From: Pseudomonas lini
Lineage (GTDB): Bacteria; Pseudomonadota; Gammaproteobacteria; Pseudomonadales; Pseudomonadaceae
Assembly: GCF_001042905.1 (NCBI RefSeq)
Contig: NZ_JYLB01000005.1
Location: forward strand, 434,001-498,000
DNA: 64,000 bases
Reading direction: 5' to 3'
The position numbers and the translations under genes were made by a program. Below, piece by piece: positions 1 to 9,408 of this stretch. The notes under the pieces were generated by a model. The model searched no databases and was not told where the DNA came from. It saw only the letters and a program-made list of their open reading frames with translations. Within the stretch, counting starts at the first letter, position 1. The number at the start of each line of letters is the position of its first letter.

Positions 1-1760
1 ATGTCGATGTGGAGCAGGGCGGCGTCAAGTTGCTGCGGGTTCGCGACGATGGCAGCGGCATTTCTGCCGATGACCTGCCCCTGGCCCTGGCCCGTCATGC
101 CACGAGCAAGATTCGTAACCTGGAAGACCTTGAGCAGGTGATGAGCCTGGGGTTTCGTGGTGAGGCGCTGGCCTCCATCAGCTCCGTGGCGCGTCTGACC
201 CTGACGTCCCGCACTCGCGATGCCGATCAGGCCTGGCAGGTGGAAACCGAAGGCCGGGACATGGCGCCTCGCGTACAACCGGCAGCCCATCCGGTGGGGA
301 CTTCGGTGGAAGTGCGCGATTTGTTCTTCAATACCCCGGCGCGCCGCAAGTTTCTCAAGACCGAAAAAACCGAATTCGATCACCTGCAAGAAGTGATCAA
401 ACGTCTGGCGCTGGCGCGGTTCGACGTGGCGTTCCATCTGCGCCACAACGGCAAAACCATCCTCAGCCTGCACGAGGCCCACGATGATGCGGCCCGCGCC
501 CGGCGTGTAGCGGCGATTTGCGGTGCGGGTTTCCTGGAGCAGGCGCTGCCGATCGAGATCGAGCGCAATGGTTTGCACTTGTGGGGCTGGGTCGGGTTGC
601 CGACCTTCAACCGCAGCCAGGCAGACTTGCAATATTTCTTTGTGAATGGCCGTGCCGTGCGCGACAAACTGGTGGCCCACGCGGTGCGCCAGGCTTATCG
701 CGATGTGCTGTTCAATGGTCGGCACCCGACGTTCGTGCTGTTTTTCGAAGTCGATCCGGCGGGCGTCGACGTCAACGTGCACCCGACCAAGCACGAAGTA
801 CGCTTCCGTGACGGGCGCATGGTTCACGATTTCCTCTATGGCACTTTGCACCGCGCCCTCGGCGATGTGCGGCCGGAAGATCATCTGGCCGCGCCTGTCG
901 CGACGGCGATTGTCCGGCCAACCGGGCTCGACGCCGGTGAGTTCGGTCCGCAGGGCGAAATGCGCCTGGCGGCCAATGCGCTGCTGGAACAGCCTCAGGC
1001 ACAACCGTCGTTCAACACGCCGGCTGGCTCGGGCGCTGGTGCCGGTTATCAGTATCAGTACTCGCCGCGGCCTCAGTCCGGAGTACCCGTCGCCGAAGCT
1101 CAAGCGGCCTACCGTGAGTTCTTCGCGCCGTTGCCCGAGGCCAACGCGGTCGCGCTGCCAGCCGGGCAGGACGACATTCCGCCACTGGGTTACGCGTTGG
1201 CGCAGCTCAAGGGCATCTATATTCTTTCGGAAAACGCCCAGGGCCTGGTACTGGTGGACATGCATGCCGCCCATGAGCGGATCATGTATGAGCGTCTGAA
1301 AGTCGCGATGGCCAGCGAAGGCCTGAGTGGTCAGCCGCTGTTGGTGCCTGAGTCCCTGGCGGTCAGTCAGCGCGAAGCCGATTGTGCTGAAGAACATGTC
1401 GCGTGGTTCCAGCGGCTGGGCTTTGAGTTGCAGCGTCTGGGCCCGGAGTCGCTGGCGATCCGGCAAATCCCCGCGTTGCTGAAACAGGCTGAAGCCAATC
1501 GATTGGTTAGCGACGTTCTGGCGGATTTGATGGAATATGGCACCAGCGACCGGATTCAGGCACATCTGAACGAACTGCTCGGCACCATGGCCTGCCACGG
1601 CGCGATTCGCGCGAATCGGCGTCTGGCCTTGCCGGAAATGAACGGTCTGCTGCGGGACATGGAAAACACCGAACGCAGCGGTCAATGCAACCATGGCCGA
1701 CCGACCTGGACCCAATTGGGCCTGGACGATCTGGACAAACTGTTTTTGCGCGGTCGTTGA
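1..1760 (+). CDS. mutL: DNA mismatch repair protein MutL (5' partial)
   Basis: MutL couples mismatch recognition by MutS to strand incision. The reading frame is open from the first bases, and the true start (about 50-60 residues upstream by family comparison) lies outside the window. GHKL ATPase motifs are visible: RDDGSGI near the start, then LGFRGEAL, then a GTSVEVRDLFFNTPAR block. The C-terminal half carries DMHAAHERIMYE (near nt 1257-1292), matching the DQHA(X)2E(X)4E metal-binding endonuclease motif with Met in place of Gln, as expected of bacteria that lack MutH. CHGAIRAN and NHGRPTW near the end complete the dimerisation/endonuclease domain. Its stop codon shares one base with the start of miaA, so the two are translationally coupled. 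Confidence 0.97.
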   Translation, partial: VDVEQGGVKLLRVRDDGSGISADDLPLALARHATSKIRNLEDLEQVMSLGFRGEALASISSVARLTLTSRTRDADQAWQVETEGRDMAPRVQPAAHPVGTSVEVRDLFFNTPARRKFLKTEKTEFDHLQEVIKRLALARFDVAFHLRHNGKTILSLHEAHDDAARARRVAAICGAGFLEQALPIEIERNGLHLWGWVGLPTFNRSQADLQYFFVNGRAVRDKLVAHAVRQAYRDVLFNGRHPTFVLFFEVDPAGVDVNVHPTKHEVRFRDGRMVHDFLYGTLHRALGDVRPEDHLAAPVATAIVRPTGLDAGEFGPQGEMRLAANALLEQPQAQPSFNTPAGSGAGAGYQYQYSPRPQSGVPVAEAQAAYREFFAPLPEANAVALPAGQDDIPPLGYALAQLKGIYILSENAQGLVLVDMHAAHERIMYERLKVAMASEGLSGQPLLVPESLAVSQREADCAEEHVAWFQRLGFELQRLGPESLAIRQIPALLKQAEANRLVSDVLADLMEYGTSDRIQAHLNELLGTMACHGAIRANRRLALPEMNGLLRDMENTERSGQCNHGRPTWTQLGLDDLDKLFLRGR

Positions 1761-2731
1761 TGAGCCAGTTCCCTCCTGCGATTTTCCTGATGGGGCCGAC
1801 GGCTGCCGGCAAGACCGACCTGGCCATCGAACTCACCAAGGTCCTGCCCTGCGAGCTGATCAGCGTCGATTCGGCGCTGGTTTACCGTGGCATGGACATT
1901 GGTACTGCCAAACCTTCCAAAGAAATTCTGGCCGAATTCCCGCATCGGTTGATCGATATTCTCGACCCGGCCGAAAGTTACTCGGCTGCTGATTTTCGTC
2001 GTGATGCGCTCGAGGCCATGGCCGAGATCACCGCGCGGGGCAAAATTCCGCTGCTGGTAGGCGGCACAATGCTCTACTACAAGGCTTTGCTCGAAGGTCT
2101 GGCCGACATGCCGGCGGCGGATCCAGATGTGCGCGCGCAAATCGAAGAAGAAGCTGCACGCCTTGGCTGGCAAGCCCTGCACGATCAATTGGCGGTCATC
2201 GATCCGCAATCCGCGGCGCGAATTCATCCGAACGATCCGCAGCGCCTCAGTCGCGCGCTGGAAGTTTATCGCGTCAGTGGTCAGAGCATGACTGAGCTAC
2301 GCTTGCGACAATCTGCGCAAAGTACTGAAGCAGCCGCTTCGGGACTGCAACAATTGCCCTATACTGTCGCGAACTTGGCTATCGCCCCGGCAAATCGCCA
2401 GGTACTGCACGAGCGTATTAAACAAAGATTCACAAATATGTTGGAACAGGGATTCATCGACGAGGTCGTAGCCCTGCGAAATAGAGGTGACCTGCATTCG
2501 GGGATGCCGTCTATACGTGCTGTAGGTTATCGACAAGTCTGGGATTACCTGGATGGCAAGCTGACGCAAGCCGAGATGCAGGAGCGTGGAATCATTGCCA
2601 CGCGCCAATTGGCAAAGCGCCAGTTCACCTGGCTACGCAGTTGGGCTGATTTACACTGGTTGGACAGCCTCGATTGCGACAATCTGCCGCGCGCCTTGAA
2701 ATACCTTGGGACCATCTCCATATTGAGCTGA
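1760..2731 (+). CDS. miaA: tRNA dimethylallyltransferase MiaA
   Basis: MiaA transfers a dimethylallyl group to N6 of A37 in tRNAs reading UNN codons. The 323-residue product starts MSQFPPAIFLMGPTAAGKT. The P-loop GPTAAGKT lies at about residues 12-19, followed by DSALVYRGMDIGTAKP (substrate and tRNA contacts) and GGTMLYYKALLEGL, all typical of the family. An in-frame start 25 codons upstream exists, but it would sit inside mutL. The ATG at 1760 overlaps the mutL stop and gives the normal family length. The mutL-miaA-hfq order is the classic gammaproteobacterial arrangement, and promoters for hfq are often embedded in miaA. Confidence 0.97.
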   Translation: MSQFPPAIFLMGPTAAGKTDLAIELTKVLPCELISVDSALVYRGMDIGTAKPSKEILAEFPHRLIDILDPAESYSAADFRRDALEAMAEITARGKIPLLVGGTMLYYKALLEGLADMPAADPDVRAQIEEEAARLGWQALHDQLAVIDPQSAARIHPNDPQRLSRALEVYRVSGQSMTELRLRQSAQSTEAAASGLQQLPYTVANLAIAPANRQVLHERIKQRFTNMLEQGFIDEVVALRNRGDLHSGMPSIRAVGYRQVWDYLDGKLTQAEMQERGIIATRQLAKRQFTWLRSWADLHWLDSLDCDNLPRALKYLGTISILS

Positions 2732-2753
2732 GTCCTTGCAATTGCCGTCTATC

Positions 2754-2776
2754 CTTGGGGGTGTGACGGCCCCAAG
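2754..2776 (+). other. Hairpin in the hfq 5' leader
   Basis: A 7-bp stem (CTTGGGG / CCCCAAG) with a 9-nt loop lies between the miaA stop and the hfq ribosome binding site. No T-run follows directly, so it is not a convincing terminator. It could affect leader stability or hfq translation. No function is established here. Confidence 0.35.
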
Positions 2777-2825
2777 CCATCTGTTTACCTATTTTTTATA
2801 TTGAATCCTTAAAGGAGTGCGGCAC

Positions 2826-3086
2826 ATGTCAAAAGGGCATTCGCTACAAGACCCTTACTTGAATACTTTACGTAAAGAGAAAGTGGGGGTTTCCATCTAC
2901 CTGGTCAACGGGATCAAACTGCAAGGCACGATCGAGTCTTTCGACCAGTTCGTTATCCTGCTGAAAAACACCGTTAGCCAAATGGTTTACAAACACGCTA
3001 TCTCTACAGTGGTGCCGGTTCGTCCAATTCGTCTGCCTAGCGCAACCGAATCCGAAGCAGGTGACGCTGAGCCAGGTAACGCCTGA
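2826..3086 (+). CDS. hfq: RNA chaperone Hfq
   Basis: Hfq is the hexameric Sm-like protein that pairs small RNAs with mRNAs and, in Pseudomonas, works with Crc on A-rich targets. The 86-residue product begins MSKGHSLQDPYLNTLRKEKV. The Sm1 region includes the ING-IKLQGTIESFDQF stretch, and the Sm2 region has the hallmark YKHAIST. A short polar C-terminal tail follows. A GTG three codons upstream is in frame, but the AAGGAG at 2812-2816 overlaps it and is correctly spaced for the ATG at 2826. hflX follows 12 bases downstream, so the two are probably co-transcribed. Confidence 0.98.
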   Translation: MSKGHSLQDPYLNTLRKEKVGVSIYLVNGIKLQGTIESFDQFVILLKNTVSQMVYKHAISTVVPVRPIRLPSATESEAGDAEPGNA

Positions 3087-3098
3087 TAGGAGTCTCCT

Positions 3099-4400
3099 TT
3101 GTTCTTTGAGCGCCACGGTGGTGGTGAACGGGCAATTCTCGTTCACTTGGATGGTCAGGACCCTGAGGCGCGCGAAGATCCGCAGGAGTTTCAGGAGTTG
3201 GCAATTTCGGCTGGCGCCGAGACCGTCGCGTTTTTTAACGTGCCGCGTCATCGGCCAACCGCCAAAACCCTGATTAGCAGTGGCAAGGTCGAAGAATTAC
3301 GCGACCTGGTCAGCGCCGAACAGGTCGATCTGGTGATTTTCAATCACATCCTCACGCCCAGTCAGGAACGTAACCTCGAACGTATTTTCGAGTGTCGCGT
3401 GATTGACCGCACGGGTTTGATTCTCGATATCTTCGCCCAACGCGCCCGCACCCATGAAGGCAAGCTCCAGGTTGAACTGGCCCAGCTTGAACACATGAGT
3501 ACGCGGCTGGTTCGTGGCTGGACTCACCTTGAGCGGCAGAAGGGCGGTATCGGTCTGCGCGGCCCGGGTGAAACCCAGCTGGAAACCGACCGGCGCCTGT
3601 TGCGGGTTCGCCTGCGGCAGATCAAGGGGCGCCTGGAAAAGGTCCGCAGCCAGCGCGAGCAATCTCGTCGCGGGCGCAAACGTGCTGACATCCCGACGGT
3701 TTCACTGGTGGGGTATACCAACGCCGGCAAATCGACGCTGTTCAACTCGGTCACCGATTCCGACGTCTTCGCCGCCGACCAGTTATTCGCTACCCTCGAC
3801 CCGACTTTGCGCCGACTCGAACTCGATGACCTCGGGCCGATCGTACTGGCCGACACCGTGGGTTTCATTCGTCACTTGCCGCACAAACTGGTCGAGGCAT
3901 TTCGGGCTACGCTCGAAGAGTCGAGCAACTCCGACCTGCTGCTGCACGTGATCGATGCGCATGAGCCTGAGCGGATGGCCCAGATTGAACAGGTCATGGT
4001 GGTGCTCGGGGAGATCGGGGCACAGGACTTGCCGATCCTTGAGGTATACAACAAACTCGATTTGCTCGAGGGTGTTGAGCCGCAGATCCAGCGCGATGCC
4101 GATGGCAAACCGCAGAGGGTCTGGTTGTCGGCCAAGGATGGTACCGGCCTGGACCTGCTCAAGCAGGCTGTGGCCGAACTGTTAGGCAGTGATTTGTTTG
4201 TTGGCACCTTGCGCTTGCCGCAACGTTTTGCTCGACTGCGTGCGCAGTTTTTCGAACTCGGTGCTGTGCAAAAAGAAGAACACGACGAAGAAGGCATCAG
4301 CTTGCTGGCCGTTCGCTTGCCACGGATCGAATTGAATCGACTCGTGAGCCGCGAAGGTCTGCAACCGATGGAATTCATCGAGCAACACACTTTGCAATAA
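3099..4400 (+). CDS. hflX: Ribosome-associated GTPase HflX
   Basis: HflX is a GTPase that binds and splits stalled 70S ribosomes under stress. The 433-residue product has the N-terminal HflX-specific nucleotide-binding domain (residues about 1-190, including LDGQDPE and the coiled GLRGPGETQLETDRR segment). A Ras-like G domain follows, with G1 GYTNAGKS, G3 DTVGF and G4 NKLD. The start is TTG, which is rare. It is chosen because TAGGAG (3087-3092) is well placed and the length fits the family. It sits between hfq and hflK, the standard order. Confidence 0.96.
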   Translation: MFFERHGGGERAILVHLDGQDPEAREDPQEFQELAISAGAETVAFFNVPRHRPTAKTLISSGKVEELRDLVSAEQVDLVIFNHILTPSQERNLERIFECRVIDRTGLILDIFAQRARTHEGKLQVELAQLEHMSTRLVRGWTHLERQKGGIGLRGPGETQLETDRRLLRVRLRQIKGRLEKVRSQREQSRRGRKRADIPTVSLVGYTNAGKSTLFNSVTDSDVFAADQLFATLDPTLRRLELDDLGPIVLADTVGFIRHLPHKLVEAFRATLEESSNSDLLLHVIDAHEPERMAQIEQVMVVLGEIGAQDLPILEVYNKLDLLEGVEPQIQRDADGKPQRVWLSAKDGTGLDLLKQAVAELLGSDLFVGTLRLPQRFARLRAQFFELGAVQKEEHDEEGISLLAVRLPRIELNRLVSREGLQPMEFIEQHTLQ

Positions 4401-4496
4401 AAGCCTGAGAAAGCGGTTGTGCCGCGGTGACAGGCATTCTGTAGCATTGGTCGGCGCGCCGTGGGTGCGTCTTTGCTTTATCAGATGGAGAGCGCT

Positions 4497-5669
4497 ATGG
4501 CTTGGAATGAGCCGGGTGGCAACTCGAATAATCAGGATCCTTGGGGTGGCAAGCGCCGCAATAACGGCGACCGCAAGGGACCACCGGATCTCGACGAGGC
4601 CTTCCGAAAGCTGCAGGAAAGCCTGAACGGGTTGTTCGGTGGTGGTAAAAAACGCGGTGACGAGGGCGGTGGTTCGGGCAAGAGTGGCGGCTTCGGCGGC
4701 CTGCTCGGCATCGGCCTGGTCGTGCTGGCGGCTGTGTGGCTGTACAGCGCTGTCTACGTGGTCGATGAGCAGGAGCAAGCCGTAGTGCTGCGCTTCGGCA
4801 AATACTATGAAACCGTCGGCCCGGGCCTGAACATCTATTTCCCGCCGATCGATCGCAAGTACATGGAAAACGTCACGCGTGAGCGTGCCTATACCAAGCA
4901 GGGTCAAATGCTGACTGAAGACGAAAACATCGTCGAAGTGCCGCTGACCGTGCAGTACAAGATCAGCAACCTGCAGGACTTCGTGCTGAACGTCGATCAG
5001 CCGGAAATCAGCCTGCAGCATGCGACCGACAGTGCCTTGCGTCACGTGGTGGGTTCTACCGCCATGGATCAGGTGCTGACCGAAGGTCGTGAATTGATGG
5101 CCAGCGAAATCAAGGAGCGTCTGCAACGCTTCCTCGATACCTATCGCACCGGTATCACCGTCACCCAGGTCAACGTACAGAGCGCAGCGGCACCGCGTGA
5201 AGTTCAGGAAGCCTTTGATGACGTGATCCGCGCCCGTGAAGACGAGCAGCGTTCGCGCAACCAGGCTGAAACCTACGCCAACGGCGTCGTGCCGGAAGCC
5301 CGTGGTCAGGCCCAGCGCATCCTCGAGGATGCCAACGGTTACCGCGACGAGACCGTCTCCCGTGCCAAGGGTGAGGCTGATCGCTTCACCAAGCTGGTGG
5401 CCGAGTATCGCAAAGCCCCTGAAGTTACCCGTCAGCGTCTGTACCTGGACACCATGCAGGAAATCTTCAGCAACACCAGCAAGGTTCTCGTGACCGGTAA
5501 CAAGGATGGCCAGAACAATCTGCTGTACTTGCCGCTGGACAAGATGATTGATAGTGGTCGCAGCCCCGGTGCTCCAGTGACCGGTGCGGCAGCCAGCAGC
5601 AATGAAGTGAATGCGCGTGCGGCAGCTGATCTGCAGCAACAGCAAGCACGTACCAGGGAGAGTCGCTGA
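4497..5669 (+). CDS. hflK: FtsH modulator HflK
   Basis: HflK forms, with HflC, the large SPFH-domain cage that encloses the membrane protease FtsH and tunes its access to substrates. The 390-residue product has a Gly/Asn-rich cytoplasmic N-terminus (MAWNEPGG...), one membrane segment at about residues 66-86, the SPFH/band-7 domain from about 90 (VDEQEQAVVLRFGK), and a long charged helical region rich in Glu, Arg and Gln. In-frame starts 12 codons (GTG) and 4 codons upstream are less likely: GGAG at 4486-4489 fits the ATG at 4497. The stop overlaps hflC by one base. Confidence 0.95.
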   Translation: MAWNEPGGNSNNQDPWGGKRRNNGDRKGPPDLDEAFRKLQESLNGLFGGGKKRGDEGGGSGKSGGFGGLLGIGLVVLAAVWLYSAVYVVDEQEQAVVLRFGKYYETVGPGLNIYFPPIDRKYMENVTRERAYTKQGQMLTEDENIVEVPLTVQYKISNLQDFVLNVDQPEISLQHATDSALRHVVGSTAMDQVLTEGRELMASEIKERLQRFLDTYRTGITVTQVNVQSAAAPREVQEAFDDVIRAREDEQRSRNQAETYANGVVPEARGQAQRILEDANGYRDETVSRAKGEADRFTKLVAEYRKAPEVTRQRLYLDTMQEIFSNTSKVLVTGNKDGQNNLLYLPLDKMIDSGRSPGAPVTGAAASSNEVNARAAADLQQQQARTRESR

Positions 5670-6538
5670 TGAGCAATAAATCGCTGATCGCCCTTATTAT
5701 CGGCGTCGTCGTGGCGATCGTTGCCTGGAACTGCTTCTACATCGTGGCTCAGACCGAGCGTGCGGTGATGCTGCAGTTCGGTCGCGTGGTCCAGGCCGAT
5801 GTTCAGCCGGGCCTGCATGTGAAAGTGCCTTACGTGAACAAGGTGCGCAAATTCGACGCGCGCCTGATGACACTGGATGCACCGACACAGCGCTTCCTGA
5901 CGCTGGAAAAGAAAGCCGTAATGGTCGATGCCTACGCCAAGTGGCGCGTGAAAGATGCCGAGCGCTTCTACACCGCGACTTCCGGCCTCAAGCAGATTGC
6001 CGACGAGCGTCTTTCCCGTCGTCTGGAATCGGGCCTGCGTGACCAGTTCGGTAAGCGCACCCTGCACGAAGTGGTGTCCGGTGAGCGTGATGCGCTGATG
6101 GCTGACATCACCAATTCGCTGAACAAGATGGCGGAAAAAGAGCTGGGCATCGAAGTTGTCGATGTCCGGGTCAAAACCATCGACCTGCCGAAGGAAGTGA
6201 ACCGCAGCGTGTTCGAACGTATGAGCACCGAGCGTGAGCGTGAAGCTCGCGAGCACCGCGCCAAGGGTAACGAGCTGGCTGAAGGCATCCGTGCCGACGC
6301 CGATCGTCAACGCCGCGTGTTGCTGGCTGAAGCCTATCGTGAATCTGAAGAGGTTCGCGGTGACGGTGACGCCCAGGCTGCTGCGATCTACTCCAAGGCA
6401 TACGGTCAGGATCAGGAGTTTTACGCGTTCTACCGTAGCCTGCGTGCCTACCGTGAAAGCTTCGCGAACAAATCCGACGTCATGGTCCTGGACCCGGGCA
6501 GCGACTTCTTCCGTTACCTGGAAAAAGCCAAGCCTTGA
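5669..6538 (+). CDS. hflC: FtsH modulator HflC
   Basis: HflC is the partner of HflK in the periplasmic-facing SPFH complex that regulates FtsH. The 289-residue protein has a single N-terminal membrane segment (residues about 5-23) and then an SPFH domain starting near AQTERAVMLQFGRV. Its C-terminal helical region (EREREAREHRAKGNELAEGIRAD and onward) is typical of the coiled wall of the cage. Its ATG overlaps the hflK TGA by one base, indicating coupled synthesis of the two subunits. Confidence 0.96.
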   Translation: MSNKSLIALIIGVVVAIVAWNCFYIVAQTERAVMLQFGRVVQADVQPGLHVKVPYVNKVRKFDARLMTLDAPTQRFLTLEKKAVMVDAYAKWRVKDAERFYTATSGLKQIADERLSRRLESGLRDQFGKRTLHEVVSGERDALMADITNSLNKMAEKELGIEVVDVRVKTIDLPKEVNRSVFERMSTEREREAREHRAKGNELAEGIRADADRQRRVLLAEAYRESEEVRGDGDAQAAAIYSKAYGQDQEFYAFYRSLRAYRESFANKSDVMVLDPGSDFFRYLEKAKP

Positions 6539-6553
6539 TACGGCGTTGACCTG

Positions 6554-6597
6554 AATCATCCCCCCGCCTGGCAGCTAAAGCCTCGGGCGGGGTGATC
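6554..6597 (+). terminator. Imperfect GC-rich hairpin after hflC
   Basis: Arms built around CCCCGCC and GGCGGGG flank a 15-nt loop just after the hflC stop, and ATCA/TGAT extends the stem. Only a CCTTT tail follows, so termination would be weak or Rho-assisted. Confidence 0.4.
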
Positions 6598-6626
6598 CTT
6601 TGGGAAAACGTGTGTATGATGCGGCA

Positions 6627-6649
6627 GCCGGGAAATTCCCGGCTTTTTT
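6627..6649 (+). terminator. Rho-independent terminator upstream of hisZ
   Basis: A perfect 8-bp stem GCCGGGAA/TTCCCGGC with a 1-nt centre is followed directly by six T residues. It would end hflC read-through. A TATGAT box at 6615-6620 lies just before it, so it could instead act as an early attenuator for hisZ-purA. The rest of 6650-6854 shows no convincing gene. The small DUF2065 gene that I recall between hflC and hisZ in other pseudomonads is not visible. Confidence 0.7.
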
Positions 6650-6854
6650 GCGTCTGCACGTTTGATTGCTGTTTTTATGCAGGCGCCCGAGTTGAATGAC
6701 TCGACAGGTTTTTCGAGGAAAGTGGTTGGCGAAGCCGGTTTCAGGCTTTTCGCCCCGTTGTTCATGCGCGTGGTTTGCACATGAACCGATCATTTTCTGC
6801 TTCACTCAAGGCTCGCCCAAAGGCTTGTCGCCCGGATCATAGGGGAATGGCGTA

Positions 6855-8042
6855 ATGGCAACGGTAGACCGCTGGCTGCTGCCAGATGGCATCGAAGAAG
6901 TACTGCCACCAGAAGCTGCGCGCATCGAAGTAGCGCGTCGCCAGGTGTTGGATCTGTTCCAGAGCTGGGGTTACGAGTTTGTCGTGACTCCCCATATCGA
7001 GTACCTGGAATCCCTGCTGACCGGTGCAGGTTCGGACCTCGATCTGCGTACCTTCAAGGTCATCGACCCGCAGTCGGGCCGGCAGATGGGTTTCCGTGCC
7101 GACATCACGCCGCAAGTGGCGCGCATCGATGCGCATACCCTGCGTCGCGAAGGTCCAAGTCGTCTGTGCTATGCCGGTAGCGTGCTGCATGCCCAGCCGC
7201 GTGCCTTGTCGTCCTCGCGCAGCCCGATTCAACTGGGCGCCGAGTTGTACGGCGATGCCAGCCCGAGCAGCGACGTGGAAGTCATCAGCCTGATGCTGGC
7301 CATGCTGCAACTGGCCGATGTGCCGGATGTGCACATGGACCTCGGTCATGTCGGCATCTACCGCGGCCTGGCCCGCGCCGCCGGTTTGTCGGGCGAAGTC
7401 GAGCAACAGTTGTTCGATGCGTTGCAACGTAAAGCCATCGACGAGGTCATTACCTTGACCGAAGGCTTGCCTGCCGATCTGTCGGGCATGCTGCGAGCGC
7501 TGGTCGACCTGTGTGGCGGTCGTGAAGTGTTGAGTGCAGCGCGTGAGCGTCTGGCCAATGCGCCGGCGCCCGTGCTGGCGGCCCTGGACGATTTGCTGGC
7601 GATTGCCGAGCGTCTGTCCACGCGTTTCCCGGAATTACCGCTGTATTTCGACCTGGGCGAGTTGCGCGGCTACCACTACCACACTGGTGTGGTGTTCGCC
7701 GTGTTCGTCCCGGGTGTTGGCCAGTCCATTGCCCAAGGCGGTCGTTACGACGACATCGGCGCCGATTTCGGTCGTGCCCGTCCGGCAACTGGTTTCTCTA
7801 CCGATTTGAAAACCCTGGTGACCCTGGGGCGTGCTGAAGTCGAGCTACCGTCTGGCGGTATCTGGATGCCTGACAGTACGGATGCAGCACTCTGGCAGCA
7901 GGTTTGCCAGCTGCGCAGTGAGGGTCAGCGAGTTGTTCAGGCGTTGCCTGGGCAGCTTTTGGCCGCCGCCCGTGAAGCGGACTGCGACCGGCAATTGATT
8001 CAGCAGAACGGGCTTTGGCAAGTATTGCCGCTGGCTTCTTGA
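6855..8042 (+). CDS. hisZ: ATP phosphoribosyltransferase regulatory subunit HisZ
   Basis: HisZ is a paralogue of histidyl-tRNA synthetase that lacks aminoacylation and forms the hetero-octamer with the short HisG, giving histidine feedback control of the first histidine step. The 395-residue product has the class II synthetase-like core: LPDGIEEVLPPEAARIE at the start, motif-2-like FRADITPQVARID near residue 80, and YYHTGVVFAVF, GGRYDD and PATGFSTDL in the C-terminal half. The RBS is GGGGAAT upstream of the ATG. purA follows after 54 bases, an arrangement conserved in Pseudomonas. Confidence 0.95.
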   Translation: MATVDRWLLPDGIEEVLPPEAARIEVARRQVLDLFQSWGYEFVVTPHIEYLESLLTGAGSDLDLRTFKVIDPQSGRQMGFRADITPQVARIDAHTLRREGPSRLCYAGSVLHAQPRALSSSRSPIQLGAELYGDASPSSDVEVISLMLAMLQLADVPDVHMDLGHVGIYRGLARAAGLSGEVEQQLFDALQRKAIDEVITLTEGLPADLSGMLRALVDLCGGREVLSAARERLANAPAPVLAALDDLLAIAERLSTRFPELPLYFDLGELRGYHYHTGVVFAVFVPGVGQSIAQGGRYDDIGADFGRARPATGFSTDLKTLVTLGRAEVELPSGGIWMPDSTDAALWQQVCQLRSEGQRVVQALPGQLLAAAREADCDRQLIQQNGLWQVLPLAS

Positions 8043-8096
8043 GTTTTCCTGCCGGCCGCCGCCGGCACCAAGTTTGCGCGAATGAGGACAAGTGTT

Positions 8097-9386
8097 ATGG
8101 GTAAGAATGTCGTAGTCCTGGGCACCCAATGGGGTGATGAGGGCAAAGGCAAGATCGTTGATCTGCTGACCGAACATGCTGCCGCCGTAGTGCGCTACCA
8201 AGGTGGCCACAACGCTGGTCACACCCTGGTGATCGACGGCGAAAAAACCGTCTTGCACCTGATTCCGTCGGGCGTGCTGCGCGAAGGCGTGCAGTGCCTG
8301 ATCGGTAACGGCGTGGTGGTTGCACCCGACGCCCTGCTGCGGGAAATCATCAAGCTGGAAGAGAAAGGCGTTCCGGTGCGCGAGCGCCTGCGTATCAGCC
8401 CGTCTTGCCCGCTGATCCTGTCCTACCACGTAGCGCTGGACCAGGCCCGTGAAAAAGCGCGTGGCGAGCTGAAGATCGGTACTACCGGTCGCGGCATCGG
8501 CCCGGCTTACGAAGACAAAGTTGCCCGTCGCGGTCTGCGCGTAGGCGATCTGCTCAACATGCCGCGCTTTGAAGCCAAGCTGCGTGAACTGGTGGAATAC
8601 CACAACTTCATGTTGGTCGGTTTCTACAAAGAGCCAGCCATTGACTTCGACAAGACCCTGGCCGAGTGCAAAGAATACGCTGAGCTGCTCAAGCCGCTGA
8701 TGCTGGACGTGACTGCCGAGCTGCACGACCTGCGTCGTGCGGGCAAAGACATCATGTTCGAAGGCGCCCAAGGTTCGTTGCTGGACATCGACCACGGCAC
8801 CTACCCGTACGTGACCAGCTCTAACACCACCGCTGGCGGCGTTGCTACCGGTTCGGGCGTTGGTCCTATGTTCCTGGACTACATCCTGGGTATCACCAAG
8901 GCTTACACCACACGTGTAGGTTCGGGTCCATTCCCGACTGAGCTGTTCGACGAAGTCGGTGCGCACCTGGCTAAACAAGGTCACGAGTTCGGCGCGACTA
9001 CCGGCCGTGCTCGTCGTTGTGGCTGGTTTGACGCCGTTATCCTGCGTCGCGCTATCGATGTGAACAGCATCTCGGGCATCTGCCTGACCAAGCTGGATGT
9101 ACTCGACGGTCTGGAAACCATCAACATCTGCGTCGGCTACAAAGATGCCGAAGGTAAGGACGTTGCCCCGACTGACGCTGACAGCTACATGGGCCTGCAG
9201 CCGGTGTACGAAGAAGTGCCGGGCTGGACAGAGTCGACCGTGGGTGCCAAAACTCTGGAAGAGCTGCCAGCTAACGCCCGTGCTTACATCAAGCGCGTTG
9301 AAGAGCTGATCGGTGCGCCGATCGACATTATTTCGACGGGCCCGGATCGCAACGAAACCATCGTTCTGCGTCACCCGTTCGCTTAA
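8097..9386 (+). CDS. purA: Adenylosuccinate synthetase PurA
   Basis: PurA makes adenylosuccinate from IMP, aspartate and GTP, the first committed step to AMP. The 429-residue protein begins MGKNVVVLGTQWGDEGKGKIVD, carrying the catalytic Asp in WGDEGKGK and, soon after, the GGHNAGHT loop with the catalytic His. GTTGRGIGPAYEDK and the C-terminal VGYK and STGPDRNETI segments are also diagnostic. An in-frame ATG five codons upstream is rejected: GAGGA at 8084-8088 overlaps it and is correctly spaced for 8097. Confidence 0.98.
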   Translation: MGKNVVVLGTQWGDEGKGKIVDLLTEHAAAVVRYQGGHNAGHTLVIDGEKTVLHLIPSGVLREGVQCLIGNGVVVAPDALLREIIKLEEKGVPVRERLRISPSCPLILSYHVALDQAREKARGELKIGTTGRGIGPAYEDKVARRGLRVGDLLNMPRFEAKLRELVEYHNFMLVGFYKEPAIDFDKTLAECKEYAELLKPLMLDVTAELHDLRRAGKDIMFEGAQGSLLDIDHGTYPYVTSSNTTAGGVATGSGVGPMFLDYILGITKAYTTRVGSGPFPTELFDEVGAHLAKQGHEFGATTGRARRCGWFDAVILRRAIDVNSISGICLTKLDVLDGLETINICVGYKDAEGKDVAPTDADSYMGLQPVYEEVPGWTESTVGAKTLEELPANARAYIKRVEELIGAPIDIISTGPDRNETIVLRHPFA

Positions 9387-9408
9387 TAAGTCGTTGATGT
9401 AAAACACG

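Noticed and set aside
4182..5645. 487-codon frame antisense to hflK
   Set aside because: It overlaps the clearly real hflK and hflX genes on the other strand, has no ribosome binding site and reads as a reverse shadow of GC-rich codons.
6661..6780. Short frame upstream of hisZ (about 35 codons)
   Set aside because: No ribosome binding site and no resemblance to a leader peptide with histidine codons.
7845..9407. 520-codon frame antisense to purA and hisZ
   Set aside because: A shadow of two conserved genes, with no start signal.
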